Below, in pieces: positions 46,616 through 56,180 of a stretch of 64,000 nt of DNA. The notes beneath the pieces are model-generated. The model had not been told where the DNA came from, made no database searches, and saw nothing but the letters and a program-made list of their open reading frames with translations. The DNA is from Trebonia sp963811335 (GTDB taxonomy: Bacteria > Actinomycetota > Actinomycetes > Streptosporangiales > Streptosporangiaceae), in the NCBI GenBank assembly GCA_963811335.1, contig CAWERB010000031.1:124001-188000 (forward strand). Reading direction: 5' to 3'. The first letter of the stretch is position 1, and every line of letters starts with the position of its first letter. Made by a program: the position numbers and the translations under genes.

Positions 46616-47119
46616 GTGCAGAGTGATTCGCCGCTGGTCGGCGTGGTGATGGGCTCGGACTCGGACTGGCCGGTGATGGCAGCGGCGGCCGAGGTGCTGG
46701 ATGAGTTCGGCGTACCGTACGAGGCGGACGTGGTGTCCGCGCACCGGATGCCGCGCGAGATGATCGCCTACGGCGAGCAGGCGGCGAGCCGCGGGATCAA
46801 GGTGATCGTGGCCGGGGCGGGCGGCGCCGCGCACCTGCCGGGCATGCTGGCCTCCGTGACGCCGCTGCCGGTGATCGGGGTCCCGGTGCCGCTCAAGCAC
46901 ATGGAGGGCCTCGACTCGCTGCTGTCGATCGTGCAGATGCCGGCCGGGATCCCCGTGGCGACGGTCGCCGTCGGCGGCGCCCGCAACGCGGGACTGCTCG
47001 CGGTCCGCATACTCGCCGTCGCCGATGAAGAACTGCGCGCTCAGATGATCGAGTTCCAGGCCCGCCTTACCGCGCAGGCCAAGGCGAAGGGCGCGGCGCT
47101 GCGCGACCACCTCGGTTAG
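46616..47119 (+). CDS. purE: N5-carboxyaminoimidazole ribonucleotide mutase
   Basis: Moves the carboxyl group of N5-CAIR to C4 in purine synthesis, the step after PurK. The 167-residue protein has the class I signature GVVMGSDSDWPVMAAAAEVL, the SAHRMP active-site His and AGAGGAAHLPGM, ending in a helical tail (EFQARLTAQAKAKGAALRDH). GTG 46616 (VQSDSPLVGVVMG) is the conventional start; a longer frame from 46568 runs back to the preceding gene. It lies 50 bases after the RodZ-like gene. Confidence 0.95.
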   Translation: MQSDSPLVGVVMGSDSDWPVMAAAAEVLDEFGVPYEADVVSAHRMPREMIAYGEQAASRGIKVIVAGAGGAAHLPGMLASVTPLPVIGVPVPLKHMEGLDSLLSIVQMPAGIPVATVAVGGARNAGLLAVRILAVADEELRAQMIEFQARLTAQAKAKGAALRDHLG

Positions 47120-47423
47120 GAGCCTGCTGAACTTGCCATTCTCGCGCTGCCGGCGGATCGCTATGCGGTCTAGTAACCGGGCGCCTTTTGCCAGCGGTTG
47201 TCACGGTTCGCCGCCTATCGGTGCGATGCTCCAAAGATCTGTCGGAGAGTAGCTGTCTACTGACCTTCGGTATCGGTTTGGGCACGGTGCTGTTCTAGGG
47301 GTGTTTACACCTGCGGCGGTGGGGCAATCTAGAGCCTGCGCGGGCAGCCGGAACGGGACCGGCCGCAAGTGTCTGGTAGGGGAAACCGGGCGCGCTGCGC
47401 AAACGGGGTCAAGGGGGAGTGAC
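47120..47423. other. Intergenic region after purE
   Basis: I see no gene in this 300-base stretch. It is less GC-rich than its surroundings around 47200-47310 and contains promoter-like DNA ahead of the small ORF at 47424. No recognisable RNA fold or regulatory motif stands out. Confidence 0.45.
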
Positions 47424-47627
47424 ATGGTGTTTTCTGTGTCCAAGAGCCGTCCGTTCCGCTCGCTAGGCCTGTGCCGGTCCAACGGCAAGCACGCGGCGCC
47501 CAAGGGCTGGGTACCGGAGCCGCGTTCGGCGCAGGAGCCCGCGGTCGAGGGGCGCCGGCCGGCTCACGCGGCGTCGATGCCGCGGCTGACCGGCCCGCAC
47601 GCGGGTAACAGCCAGCGGGCCGCCTGA
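47424..47627 (+). CDS. Small basic hypothetical protein
   Basis: A 67-residue ORF (MVFSVSKSRPFRSLGLCRSN...) with an ideal AGGGGGAG ribosome binding site six bases before ATG. It is rich in Arg, Pro and Ala, with no transmembrane helix and no domain I recognise. The clear RBS is the main argument that it is expressed. It could be a small regulatory or DNA-binding protein, or chance. Confidence 0.4.
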   Translation: MVFSVSKSRPFRSLGLCRSNGKHAAPKGWVPEPRSAQEPAVEGRRPAHAASMPRLTGPHAGNSQRAA

Positions 47628-47746
47628 CCGCACGCCGGGCCTGACGACACCTGGCGGGGAGGGAACGGGGCGGAGAAGGCGGAGCCCGCCCCCGTTCTGG
47701 CTGACGGGCTGTCGAGCCGCGGGTACCGGGGGATTAGCATCTGGGC

Positions 47747-48910
47747 ATGAGCACCTTCGCACTGTCGGACGAGCATGAGGCGCTGCGGGAAGCGGTGCGC
47801 GCGCTGGCGGAAGACAAGATCGCGCCGCGCGCGGCGGACATCGACCGGACCGCGGAGTTCCCCTGGGACGTGTACGAGGCGCTGGTGAAGGCCGACTTCC
47901 ACGCGGTGCACATCCCCGAGGCCTACGGCGGGGCCGGCGGCGACGCCCTGGCGGCCGCGCTGGTGATCGAGGAGGTCGCCCGCGCCTGTGCGACGTCCTC
48001 GTTGATCCCCGCGGTGAACAAGCTCGGCACGGTGCCGCTGATGCTCGGCGCTTCCGAGGAGGTCAAGCAGCGCTACCTCCCCCCGGTCGCGCGGGGCGAG
48101 GGGATGTTCTCCTACGCGCTCTCCGAGCCGGAGGCCGGCTCGGACGCGGCCGCGATGCGCACCCGCGCGGTGCGGACGTCCGGCGGGTACCTGCTCAACG
48201 GCGTGAAGCGGTGGATCACCAACGCAGGCGTGTCGAAGTACTACACGGTCTTGGCCGTGACCGACCCGGACGCGGGCGCGAACGGCATCACCGCGTTCGT
48301 GGTGGAGGACGGCGACGCCGGCTTCAGCTTCGGCGCACCTGAGCACAAGCTCGGCATCAAGGGATCGCCGACCCGCGAGCTCTACTTCGACAACTGCGAG
48401 ATCCCCGCGTCGCGCCTGGTCGGGCCGGAGGGTGAGGGGTTCAAGATCGCGCTGCGCACCCTGGACCACACGCGGGTCACCATCGCGGCGCAGGCGCTCG
48501 GCATCGCGCAGGGCGCGCTTGACTACTCGCTCGGCTACGTGAAGGAGCGCAGGCAGTTCGGCAAGGCGCTCGCCGACTTCCAGGGGCTGCAGTTCATGAT
48601 CGCCGACATGGCGATGAAGCTGGAGGCGGCCAGGCAGCTCACCTACGCCGCGGCGGCCCGCTCCGAGCGGGCGATGCACGGCGAGAAGGTGCCCGACCTG
48701 ACGTTCTTCTCCTCCGCCTGCAAGACCATGGCCTCGGACGTCGCGATGTCGGTCACCACCGACGCGGTCCAGTTGCTCGGCGGCTACGGCTACGTGAATG
48801 ACTACCCGGTAGAGCGCATGATGCGCGACGCCAAGATCACCCAGATCTACGAGGGCACCAACCAGATCCAGCGGATGGTGATGGCGCGGCAGCTGCTCAA
48901 GGGCTGGTAG
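47747..48910 (+). CDS. Acyl-CoA dehydrogenase
   Basis: A 387-residue flavoprotein that oxidises acyl-CoA to enoyl-CoA, in fatty-acid or branched-chain degradation. Signatures are YGGAGGDALAAALVIEEVAR, AYALSEPEAGSDAA-like segment (SYALSEPEAGSDAAAM), VNGVKRW-like LLNGVKRWITNAGVS, YVKERRQFGKALADFQGLQF and the C-terminal QLLGGYGYVNDYPVERMMRD followed by IYEGTNQIQRMVMARQLL, whose Glu is the catalytic base in short-chain members. The last 25 codons and about 150 bases beyond are repeated at 59.6-59.85 kb, so this gene's 3' end is the candidate integration site of the island that follows. Confidence 0.95.
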   Translation: MSTFALSDEHEALREAVRALAEDKIAPRAADIDRTAEFPWDVYEALVKADFHAVHIPEAYGGAGGDALAAALVIEEVARACATSSLIPAVNKLGTVPLMLGASEEVKQRYLPPVARGEGMFSYALSEPEAGSDAAAMRTRAVRTSGGYLLNGVKRWITNAGVSKYYTVLAVTDPDAGANGITAFVVEDGDAGFSFGAPEHKLGIKGSPTRELYFDNCEIPASRLVGPEGEGFKIALRTLDHTRVTIAAQALGIAQGALDYSLGYVKERRQFGKALADFQGLQFMIADMAMKLEAARQLTYAAAARSERAMHGEKVPDLTFFSSACKTMASDVAMSVTTDAVQLLGGYGYVNDYPVERMMRDAKITQIYEGTNQIQRMVMARQLLKGW

Positions 48911-49060
48911 TCGGGCGCTGACCTGCGGTTTCTCGGTGCTGCCTCGCGCGGAACGGGCCGTCCGGCGGTCGAGTCGGGCGGCCCGTTCCCGTGTCCGGAT
49001 TGTCCGATTGATGCCGGTTATTTCCCGTCGTTTCCGGACCCCGTGCTGAATCGGTGCTGA
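48835..49060 (+). repeat. Left direct repeat (candidate attL)
   Basis: The left copy. Its first 60 bases (48835-48894) are identical to 59625-59684; after single mismatches at 48895 and 48911 the match continues to 48935, then diverges, and is again nearly identical from 49012 to 49060. The identical block codes for TQIYEGTNQIQRMVMARQL of the acyl-CoA dehydrogenase. Confidence 0.8.
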
Positions 49061-49221
49061 CCCTAGCGGCACCGGGGCACGTGAATCCGCTTGCCAGTCA
49101 GCCGTCAGGTGGGCTGGAGGTCGTCGTGAGGTACATCGCAGGTCAACGACAGGTCCATGGCCACTGGCCGAGTCGATGGTGAGTGTGATCGCCGACGGGC
49201 CCGGGTCGATCCGCAGACAGG

Positions 49222-49809
49222 CTAGGGAGCGGTGTCGAGAGCCGCTAGCAGCCGTTCGCCGAAGAGCGGGGTGCCGTGTGTGGACAGATAAGCGGCGATC
49301 TCTGATGCGGTCATCCTCGGGCCGGACTTTCCGGTTCTCCCGGCGATGGCGCGGACGGCTGTGACGACCTGACCAGGGTGGATGTCCAAGAGGTCGAGCA
49401 GGAAGTCGTCAAGTGACTGCCGGGCTATCGATGCCGGGAGGGCGGCGCGCGGGAAGTCGGCGAGGTTGTCGGTGACGATCACGTCGGCCCGCCCGGCCCG
49501 CGCGGCGGCGACTACGTGCCGGTCGTCCGGGTCGGGCAGGTAGATGGTGGGAATGAGTTCCTCCCACTCGGTGACGAGGGCATCGGGGAACGTGATCCGC
49601 ATCTGCCGGAACAAGCGGGTTAGGTAGGCGTCAATCTCCTCGGCGGATGCGCCCCGCTTGGCGAGGAGGACCCGGAGGGTGCGGTCGAGCTCGGCAAGGA
49701 TTTCGGTGCTCCACAGCGGCCGGTAGGCGCCGGCACTGGCGATCTCGAGCAGCACGTCGCGAGCCCTGCTGGGCACGAGGACGCAGGTATCGAGGAGCGC
49801 GGTCGCCAT
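49222..49809 (-). CDS. PIN-domain protein (VapC-like)
   Basis: A 195-residue putative endoribonuclease. PIN-fold acidic residues are visible: Asp7 in ALLDTCVLVP, Glu in STEILAELDRTL, Asp in DPDDRHVVAAA and Asp in DVIVTDNLADFP. The C-terminal 60 residues form a helical extension typical of the PIN/HTH pair. The start ATG 49809 lies five bases after the stop of the HTH gene, so the two are an operon and likely a toxin-antitoxin module. It is the first gene inside the left repeat of the island. Confidence 0.85.
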   Translation of the reverse strand: MATALLDTCVLVPSRARDVLLEIASAGAYRPLWSTEILAELDRTLRVLLAKRGASAEEIDAYLTRLFRQMRITFPDALVTEWEELIPTIYLPDPDDRHVVAAARAGRADVIVTDNLADFPRAALPASIARQSLDDFLLDLLDIHPGQVVTAVRAIAGRTGKSGPRMTASEIAAYLSTHGTPLFGERLLAALDTAP

Positions 49810-49814
49810 TCGTT

Positions 49815-50339
49815 CTATCCCTCGGTCTTCCTGCGCGCCGCCTTCAGGGCGGCCTTCACGTCCTCGGGGTCGGCGTCGTAGAGGCCGAGGCGCTCGGTGT
49901 CGGCGATCATGTCGGCGAGGGCGAGCTCGGCGGCGCTGCGTTGCCTCCTGCGGTATTCCAGCAGGTCGTCGAGGCGGACCTTGCGGTGTCGGCTGGGCTT
50001 CTCAAACGGGATGGCGCCGGTTTCCAGCAGGCGCACCAGGGTGGTGCGGGAGATACGCAGGAGGTCGGCTGCCTCCTGGGTGGTCAGCAGCAGGTGGTGC
50101 GGGGCGACGGTGACGGCGAGGCCCGCCTTCATCGCGGCGGCGACCTGCAGGAGCACCTCGAACATCGGCGCGGGCAACTCGACGCTGCGACCGTCCGGCC
50201 CGGTCAGCCGGGCGCGAGGCTCGGCCGCCTCCCGGCCACGGTCGCGCAGGGCGCTGAGGAAGTCGATGATCTCGGCAGCGTCCTCATCGGGCAGGTAGGT
50301 CTCGTCCTGCAGCGGCTGGTTCTGTGCTGGCGATGACAT
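49815..50339 (-). CDS. HTH (excisionase-family) DNA-binding protein, likely antitoxin
   Basis: A 174-residue protein. After an acidic N-terminal arm (LPDEDAAEIIDFLSALRDRG) it contains a MerR/excisionase-type helix-turn-helix (LTTQEAADLLRISRTTLVRL, LETGAIPFEKPSRHRKVRLD), followed by a helical C-terminus (EYRRRQRSAAELALADMIAD). ATG 50339 has purine-rich GGAACGGGCC upstream but no strong RBS. It precedes the PIN gene with a short gap, so it probably neutralises the toxin and autoregulates. Such pairs often stabilise mobile elements. Confidence 0.8.
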   Translation of the reverse strand: MSSPAQNQPLQDETYLPDEDAAEIIDFLSALRDRGREAAEPRARLTGPDGRSVELPAPMFEVLLQVAAAMKAGLAVTVAPHHLLLTTQEAADLLRISRTTLVRLLETGAIPFEKPSRHRKVRLDDLLEYRRRQRSAAELALADMIADTERLGLYDADPEDVKAALKAARRKTEG

Positions 50340-50536
50340 GGCCCGTTCCTTCTGTTCGATACGATCACACCGATCGTTTTGATCGATTGTATCCTGGGCC
50401 TGCGTTAACGGCAAACAGCGGCGGACCAGGTCGATGGGCGAGATTGCGGCCAGTGACCCGGCCGGACGGCACCCTGCAGGCCACCGAAGGGACGCCCGGC
50501 GAACTGGCGGAGAGGGGGCTGGTTGGCGGCCAAGTG

Positions 50537-51213
50537 AACATTCTCGTTCGATGTCGTCTCGAACCGCAATGCCCACGAGGCCCTCGCGATGAGGGCAATC
50601 GCCGACCGATTCGGCATCGAGTCGTTCGAGTACACGAACATCAGTCCCACCATCCACGGCGGCGACGAGGTGCTGCCCAGCCAGTCCCGGGAGATGCCTC
50701 GCACGCGCAAGCCGTATGTCGGCTGCAACGCCGGGATCACCCACTTCCACGCCGACCCCCACGGGAAGGCGTCCATCTGCAAGGTCGGCCGCGACCCCCA
50801 GGTCGACCTGATCGCCGAGGGCGCCGGCGGCCTGCGCAGGCTCGCCGATGCCGCTGACTTGCTGCTCACCTGGCACGGCGGCTGTGTCGGCTGCACCCTC
50901 CAGAAGACCTGCGGGACCTGCATGCCGCTGGCCAGCCTCTACCGGCAGGGTCACCCAGGCCCGCGAGGCCGCGGTCGCCCCGCTCGTCCGGGACATCTCC
51001 CCGGCCCTGCTGTGGCACTTCGACGACGCCGGGTGGAACGTCCTCGGCTACCAGTACGCGCCTGGCCGCCACGCCGACCCGGCGAACGTCGATCTGTTCG
51101 CCGCCGCCAACGCCCGGCTGTGGGACGAGACCGCGCAGTCGAGCACAAGCGACTGGACAGCCAAGATGGCACAAGCCGGGAAGTCATGGACTGCCTACCG
51201 CCAGGCTCACTGA
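50537..51213 (+). pseudogene. Radical SAM/SPASM enzyme, 3' remnant
   Basis: The C-terminal portion of a radical SAM protein with a SPASM-type auxiliary-cluster domain. In frame after a TGA at 50534, it reads FDVVSNRNAHEALAMRAIAD, FGIESFEYTNISPTIHGG, then YVGCNAGITHFHADPHGKAS, ICKVGRDP and WHGGCVGCTLQKTCGTCMPL with many Cys. The frame changes near 50950, continuing WHFDDAGWNVLGYQYAPGRH to a stop at 51213. The CxxxCxxC cluster-binding part of the radical SAM core is missing upstream. SPASM enzymes mature peptides (RiPPs, PQQ, mycofactocin), so this could be the remnant of a peptide-modification locus. Confidence 0.7.
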
Positions 51214-52391
51214 GTCCAGCAGATGACGCGCCAGGGGCCGCTACACCGGCCTCACTCCCGGCGAGCAGGCACGCAGGTGGTTACGGCTGAGCGTGCTGAG
51301 CAGGTCAGGTAGATCAGCCCCCCTGCCCCCACCACCAGTTGGCATTCCGTGCCGCCAGCTAATCCGTACTCTATTCCGTACCCCGCTTACACCGGAATAA
51401 GTTGACCGCCGGGAATGCGCAGGACCCGGCGGAAATAAACCTTCCGGTGGACTCCCAGACTTTATATACGCGCATAGCTCGTAAAACAATCGTAGATGGC
51501 GCGGCGGACATGCATGCTGACATATAAATCCCACGGTCTCCTTCTCAGGGCGAGGAGCCGGACAGTGACGCGGTCTGACCCCTGCCCGTGCACTGGAGCG
51601 CGTGCTCATCCTTGAGCAGAGAGCGCGAGGGTCTGGCATGGGCAGGTATGCGACGAGGCAAGCAGGCAGGCGGCAGGGCGAGGTAGCAGCGGATCAGCGG
51701 GAAAGAAACGGCAGGAGTCAACCGGCACGGTCACCGCCACTTGGCGGCGGGACCGACGATCTCACTGGCCTCCGAGCAGCCACTTTGCCTTCGCCGGCAA
51801 GAAAAACAGGGCCGGCGGTGAAAAAAGAGGCTGAAAACCCGATTTATGAGTAGTCAGCGTTTTGCGGCGGCAGCGGGACCTGGATCCCATGTCCATACTG
51901 CCATGCCCTCATCCCGTGCCCGCGCTGCCAGGGGCACTGTCCAGAAAACAGATCGTTCTCCCCGCCGTTCATGGTGCCGACGACGGCGCCCCGCCTGAAC
52001 GCCTGAGCGGCCGGCCACGGCGGCTCGCTGCGCCGTCCCCGGCCCCGTTCCCCTGGCCGGGCGCCCGCGGCGCACGTGCGGCGCGTCCGGGCCGGACAGC
52101 GGCAAGCCCACTGACGGGCCAGCCCCGCCGTCCTGCCGCCCGTGGCACCCTCGGACGCCGTGCCCGGCCAGGCAGACTTCCGGTTACCGCCATCGGCTCG
52201 ACATCCAGGGCGGAGTCGGCGCTGGATATTGCTGGTCCCGGACGGCAGGCCAGCCCGCGCTGCTCACCGGCCCGGACAGGAACCGGGACACCGGGGGGAT
52301 TCAGCACGGTGCCGACGGCCGTCGCCCGGGAACCCGGCCCCCTGGCCCGCGCCACACCGAAAGGCCGCACCCCCGGCGGGCGGAGGCTGCC
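51214..52391. other. Island non-coding region ahead of the excisionase
   Basis: About 1.2 kb with no gene I can support. The part 51370-51560 is markedly less GC-rich than the rest of the window (ATATAAATCCC, TTTATATACGCG, AATAAACC), which suits an origin, att-related control region or phage DNA. The part 51860-52390 is very GC-rich; its open frames are low-complexity Arg/Pro/Gly and look non-coding. Confidence 0.5.
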
Positions 52392-52661
52392 GTGACGACC
52401 GCCCGGGGCAACCGCGAACTTGACGACGTGGCCGCAGGTGAGCGTGCATCCGTCCGGCACCGGGCTGCCCGGCGCACGGCTCCCGTGGGCGGCTCGAACC
52501 GGCTTCTCTCTGTCGAGGAACTGGCTGCCTACCTGGGCGTGCCGAAGAAGACCGTCTACGGCTGCTGGCGGCAATGGGGCCTGCGGGGTTACCGGGTGGG
52601 CCGGTACCTGCGGTTCCGCGAGCGGCACGTGGAGGAATGGCTCCAGACCCGGGAGGTATAG
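52392..52661 (+). CDS. Excisionase-type helix-turn-helix protein
   Basis: An 89-residue small DNA-binding protein with an excisionase-family helix-turn-helix: LLSVEELAAYLGVPKKTVYG, then WRQWGLRGYRVGRYLRFRER and HVEEWLQTREV. It binds near att sites and biases the recombinase toward excision in characterised relatives. GTG 52392 gives a 35-residue disordered leader; a later start nearer RLLSVEE is possible. It lies five bases before the integrase gene in the same direction, the classic xis-int order. Confidence 0.85.
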   Translation: MTTARGNRELDDVAAGERASVRHRAARRTAPVGGSNRLLSVEELAAYLGVPKKTVYGCWRQWGLRGYRVGRYLRFRERHVEEWLQTREV

Positions 52662-52666
52662 CCGCC

Positions 52667-53812
52667 GTGGCCAGGATCTTCAAGCGCTGCTCCTGCCCCG
52701 AAGACCAGTGGGACGAGCTGCCCGCACCAGTGGGTGGTCCGCTACCGCACGACCGGCGGCCGGTCCAGCCGTCAGCGCGAGCAGTCCTTCGGCGACGACC
52801 TGCGCGAGGCCGAGGACTTCGCGCTCAAGGTCGAGCACGACAAGCGGGCCCACGTCTTCGTCGACCCGAAGGCGGGGCGGATGCTGTTCCGCGACGCGGC
52901 CGGGACCTGGCTGGACCAGCACCTCGGCGCTGACTCCAGCATCGCCACCTACCGGTCGGTGCTCCGCGCCCACATCGACCCCGCGATCGGCGGCAAGCCG
53001 ATCGGGACGATCCGCCGCGAGGACATCAAGGCGCTCATCGCCGCGATGCACCGCAAGGGCCTGTCGGCCAGCCGGATCGGTTGCGCCCACCTCGTCGTCA
53101 GCGCTGTGTTCGCCGAGGCGGTCCGCGACAAGAAGCTCGCTGAGTCCCCCTGCGCCGGCATCCAGCTCCCCGGCGTCGTCACCGCCGCCGACTTCATTCT
53201 CCCGGCTTACGCGCAGATAGAGACGCTCGCCGCCGGGCTACCAGCCGGACTGGGCCGCCACTGATCTGGCTGATGCACGGCTGCGGGCTGCGGATCGGTG
53301 AGGCGCTCGCGGTGAACGTGCGCTGCCGCATCAACAGGGGGAAAACCCTGCGGGTACAGGAGCAGGTCAACCCGGCAGCGCAGCTGAGGCCGCTGAAGTT
53401 TCGCCGGGAAGGGGAGTTCCGCGACATCCCGCTGCCGCAGTACGTCAGCGAGGCGATCGACAAGCACGTCGCCGGGCACGGCACCACGCCCGACGGGTAC
53501 CTGTTCCAGGGGCGCAAGCACAAGCTCGTCATCCGCCGCAGCTACCAGCAGGACTTCCAGCGCGCCGCCGCCAAGGCGGGGCTGCCGCCGGAGTTCATCC
53601 CGCACTCACTGCGCCACCTCTACGCCTCCACCGCCTTGGCCGAGGGCATCCCGATCACCGAGGTCTCGCGCTGGCTCGGCCACAAGAGCATCGAGGTCAC
53701 CCACCAGATCTACGGCCACCTCGTCCCCTCCTCCTTCGACCGCGCCCGCACAGCCCTCGACGACGCCTTTCACAAGAGCCGCTGCCAGCCGTCCCGGAAG
53801 CCCGGACGCTGA
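52667..53812 (+). CDS. Tyrosine recombinase/integrase (two frame changes)
   Basis: A site-specific recombinase of about 380 residues. GTG 52667 starts ARIFKRCSCPEDQWD; the frame then changes near 52715 to CPHQWVVRYRT-type sequence and again near 53255. The arm/core-binding domain (AGTWLDQHLGADSSIATYRS, LRAHIDPAIGGKPIGTIRRE) precedes the catalytic domain, which has Arg in CGLRIGEALAVN, HSLRHLYASTALAEG (HxxR), GH in WLGHKSIEV and the nucleophile Tyr in THQIYGHLVPS. All catalytic residues are retained. It follows the excisionase gene, and together they can explain the repeats at the island ends. Confidence 0.9.
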
Positions 53813-54056
53813 AGTCACCTCCCCGACGGGGGCCCGCCCAGGCGGCCTCGTCCGGTCAGGACCGTACGCTAGCAGCGGCGTCACCAGCTCGGCCAGTCCT
53901 CGTCCCCGCGGCGCCCTTTCGGGGCGGGGGGGTCCTGCCATAGGTCCCGTTTCCGGGTACTGGTCCGGCGGCGAGCGGGAATACGCGCGGTACAGCCCGG
54001 GACAAGGGGGCTGGCCCCGCTCTGATGGTGGAGCCAGCCTCCTGGATTTCTGGCCG

Positions 54057-54705
54057 CTAAGAGTTCAGGTAGCGCACGACTGCCATGACGCGCCGGTGGT
54101 ATTGCCCGGTGTCGGGCGGGAGGTCGAGCTTGAGGAAGATGCTGGCGATGTGCTTTTCGACGGCGCGGGGTGAGATCACGAGAAGGCTCGGCTATGGTGG
54201 TGTTCGACAGGCCTTCGGCCATGAGGGCGAGCACTTCCGTTTCCCGGGGGGTGAGCCGGGTGAGCGGGGTGGTTTTGCGGCTGCGGGCCAGGAGCTGGCG
54301 GACGACCTGCGGGTCGAGCGCCGTGCCGCCGCCTGCCACCCGCTGGAGTGCCCCGATGAACTGCCCGACGTCGGATATCCGGTCTTTGAGCAGGTAGCCG
54401 ATCTTGTCGGTATTGCCGGCGAGGAGCTCGCTGGCGTAGCGTTCCTCGACGAACTGCGAGAGCACGACCAGGGCGACCGACGGCCAGCGGCGGCGGATCT
54501 CGATGGCCGCCCGCAGCCCTTCGTCGATGTAGGCGGGGGGCATGCGGACGTCGATGATGGCCAGGTCGGGCTTGCAGTTCTCGACGGCTGCCAGCAGGGA
54601 CGGGGCGTCGCCGACCCCGGCGGCCACGTCGATGTCGCCTTCGGCGAGGATGCGGCTGATGCCCTCGCGCATCAAGACGCTGTTGTCGGCGATCACCGCA
54701 CGCAC
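54057..54705 (-). CDS. NarL/LuxR-type response regulator (one frame change)
   Basis: A two-component regulator of about 215 residues. The receiver domain starts MRAVIADNSVLMREGISRIL, has the phosphoacceptor Asp in DLAIIDVRMPP and the conserved Lys in GYLLKDRISDV. The LuxR helix-turn-helix begins LTPRETEVLALMAEGLSNTT, then the frame changes near 54186 and continues LVISPRAVEKHIASIFLKLD and, at the end, VMAVVRYLNS. Its ATG overlaps the kinase stop by 13 bases. The pair is divergent from the ABC transporter genes, which it probably regulates. Confidence 0.88.
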
Positions 54706-56036
54706 GGGATCACCGCCTCGATGCGGGTGGGGCCGCCGGGCGGGCTGGAGACGGTGAAGGTGCCGTCGATGGACCTGACCCGCGCGTCGAGCCCGGCCAG
54801 GCCGCCGCCTGGCTCGATGCGGGCGCCGCCGTCGCCGTCGTCCTCGACCGCCACGCGCAGGTCACGCTCGCCGGCCTGGATCATGAGCGTAGCGGTGCGG
54901 GCGCTGGCGTGCTTGGTGATGTTGGTGATGGCCTCGGCGGCGACGTAGTAGGCGGCTGCCTCCCGGACCGGGTTGGGGCGCTGGGGGAGGTCGACCCGCA
55001 GGGTGACGGGGACGGGGCAGCTGGCGATGAGGGCTGACAGTGCGGCGTCGAGGCCGCGTCCGTCGAGTACCGACGGGTGGATGCCCCGCACCAGGCCGCG
55101 CAGTTCCTCGATCGCGGTCTTGGCGTCCGCGTGGGCCCGGGCCACCAGCGAGCGGGCGCTGTCGGGGTCTTTCCCGAACCTGGCCTCGGCGATGCCTAGG
55201 TCAACGGCCAGTGACACCAGCAGCGGCTGGAGCCCGTCGTGCAGGTCCCGTTCGATGCGGCGGCGCTCGGCCTCGGCGGCGGCGACAGCCTGGGCGCGCG
55301 CTTCGGCCAGGCGGTCTATCTCGGCCTGCTTGGTCGGCGCGAGCAGCGAGCGGGTGGCCCGGCCGTAGCCGCGCACCAGCGGCGGGGCTGCCAGCAGGCC
55401 AAGCGCCGCGATCACGGCGCCTGCCGGGACCAGGGCTGCGGCAGGCGCCTGCTTCAGCAGGCCGGGGACGGGAAACGCGACCTGGGGCGCAACGCTGCCC
55501 GCGGCCAGGCCGGTCAGGCCATAGGCGGCGAGAGCGGCGGGTGCGGCAAGCAGCCAGCCGGCGCTGGCGTTCACCGTGGTCCATGCGGCGTCGCGCCAGG
55601 TCGCCGGGTCGGTCAGCAGCCATCCAAGTCGGGTGCGCCTGCTGGCCTTCGCGCCGCCGGGCAGCGGCCGGTACGGTTCGGCGACCGGCGTGCCGCACCA
55701 GGTTCCGGCTAGGCGCCTGGCCTGGTTCGCCAGCCGCCGCATGGCCAGCAGGACGGACGGGAGCAGCAGCAGGCTGACGGCGAGTCCGGCGAAAGGAGCC
55801 GCCCGCACGGCCGACGACATCCACGGCGGCGGGTTCAGCAGGAACCCGGCGCCAAGCCCGGCGAAGGTCAGCGGCGCGGCCAGCGCAAGCACAAGCACGG
55901 CGCCGGCCAGCGGCAGTCCGCACAGCGCTAGCCCGCGGGCGGCGGCAACGGCGCATTCGCTGGCCCGGGACCTGATCCGGTCCCGCCAGCCTAGGCCTGC
56001 GCTGTCCCGGCCCTTGCCCTGTTCATCGCCTGGCAT
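54693..56036 (-). CDS. NarL-type sensor histidine kinase (HisKA_3)
   Basis: A 447-residue membrane kinase. It has four to six transmembrane helices arranged in two groups (AGAVLVLALAAPLTFAGLGA, RAAPFAGLAVSLLLLPSVLL; and WLLAAPAALAAYGLTGLA, ALVPAGAVIAALGLLAAPP), then the H-box ERRRIERDLHDGLQPLLVSL and an HATPase with VEDDGDGGARIEPGGGLAGL. This class is the partner of NarL-type regulators and is often linked to cell-envelope or antibiotic stress. ATG 56036 is chosen; GTG 56093 would add 19 residues with no better RBS. Confidence 0.88.
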   Translation of the reverse strand: MPGDEQGKGRDSAGLGWRDRIRSRASECAVAAARGLALCGLPLAGAVLVLALAAPLTFAGLGAGFLLNPPPWMSSAVRAAPFAGLAVSLLLLPSVLLAMRRLANQARRLAGTWCGTPVAEPYRPLPGGAKASRRTRLGWLLTDPATWRDAAWTTVNASAGWLLAAPAALAAYGLTGLAAGSVAPQVAFPVPGLLKQAPAAALVPAGAVIAALGLLAAPPLVRGYGRATRSLLAPTKQAEIDRLAEARAQAVAAAEAERRRIERDLHDGLQPLLVSLAVDLGIAEARFGKDPDSARSLVARAHADAKTAIEELRGLVRGIHPSVLDGRGLDAALSALIASCPVPVTLRVDLPQRPNPVREAAAYYVAAEAITNITKHASARTATLMIQAGERDLRVAVEDDGDGGARIEPGGGLAGLDARVRSIDGTFTVSSPPGGPTRIEAVIPCVR

Positions 56037-56180
56037 GCGGCCCACACCGGCAACGATACTGGGCGGCGGCGGCGATGACAGTAGTGTGCGCACGGGGGCT
56101 GACGGTGGGGCTAACCGAACCCTCGATTTGGGTGTGCGGCCGATCGAATCCGGCCTGGCGCCCGCCGCACAGTTGGTGTC

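Noticed and set aside
51602..51853. An 83-codon frame in the island non-coding region
   Set aside because: No domain or neighbour support and charged low-complexity composition; a chance frame is as likely.
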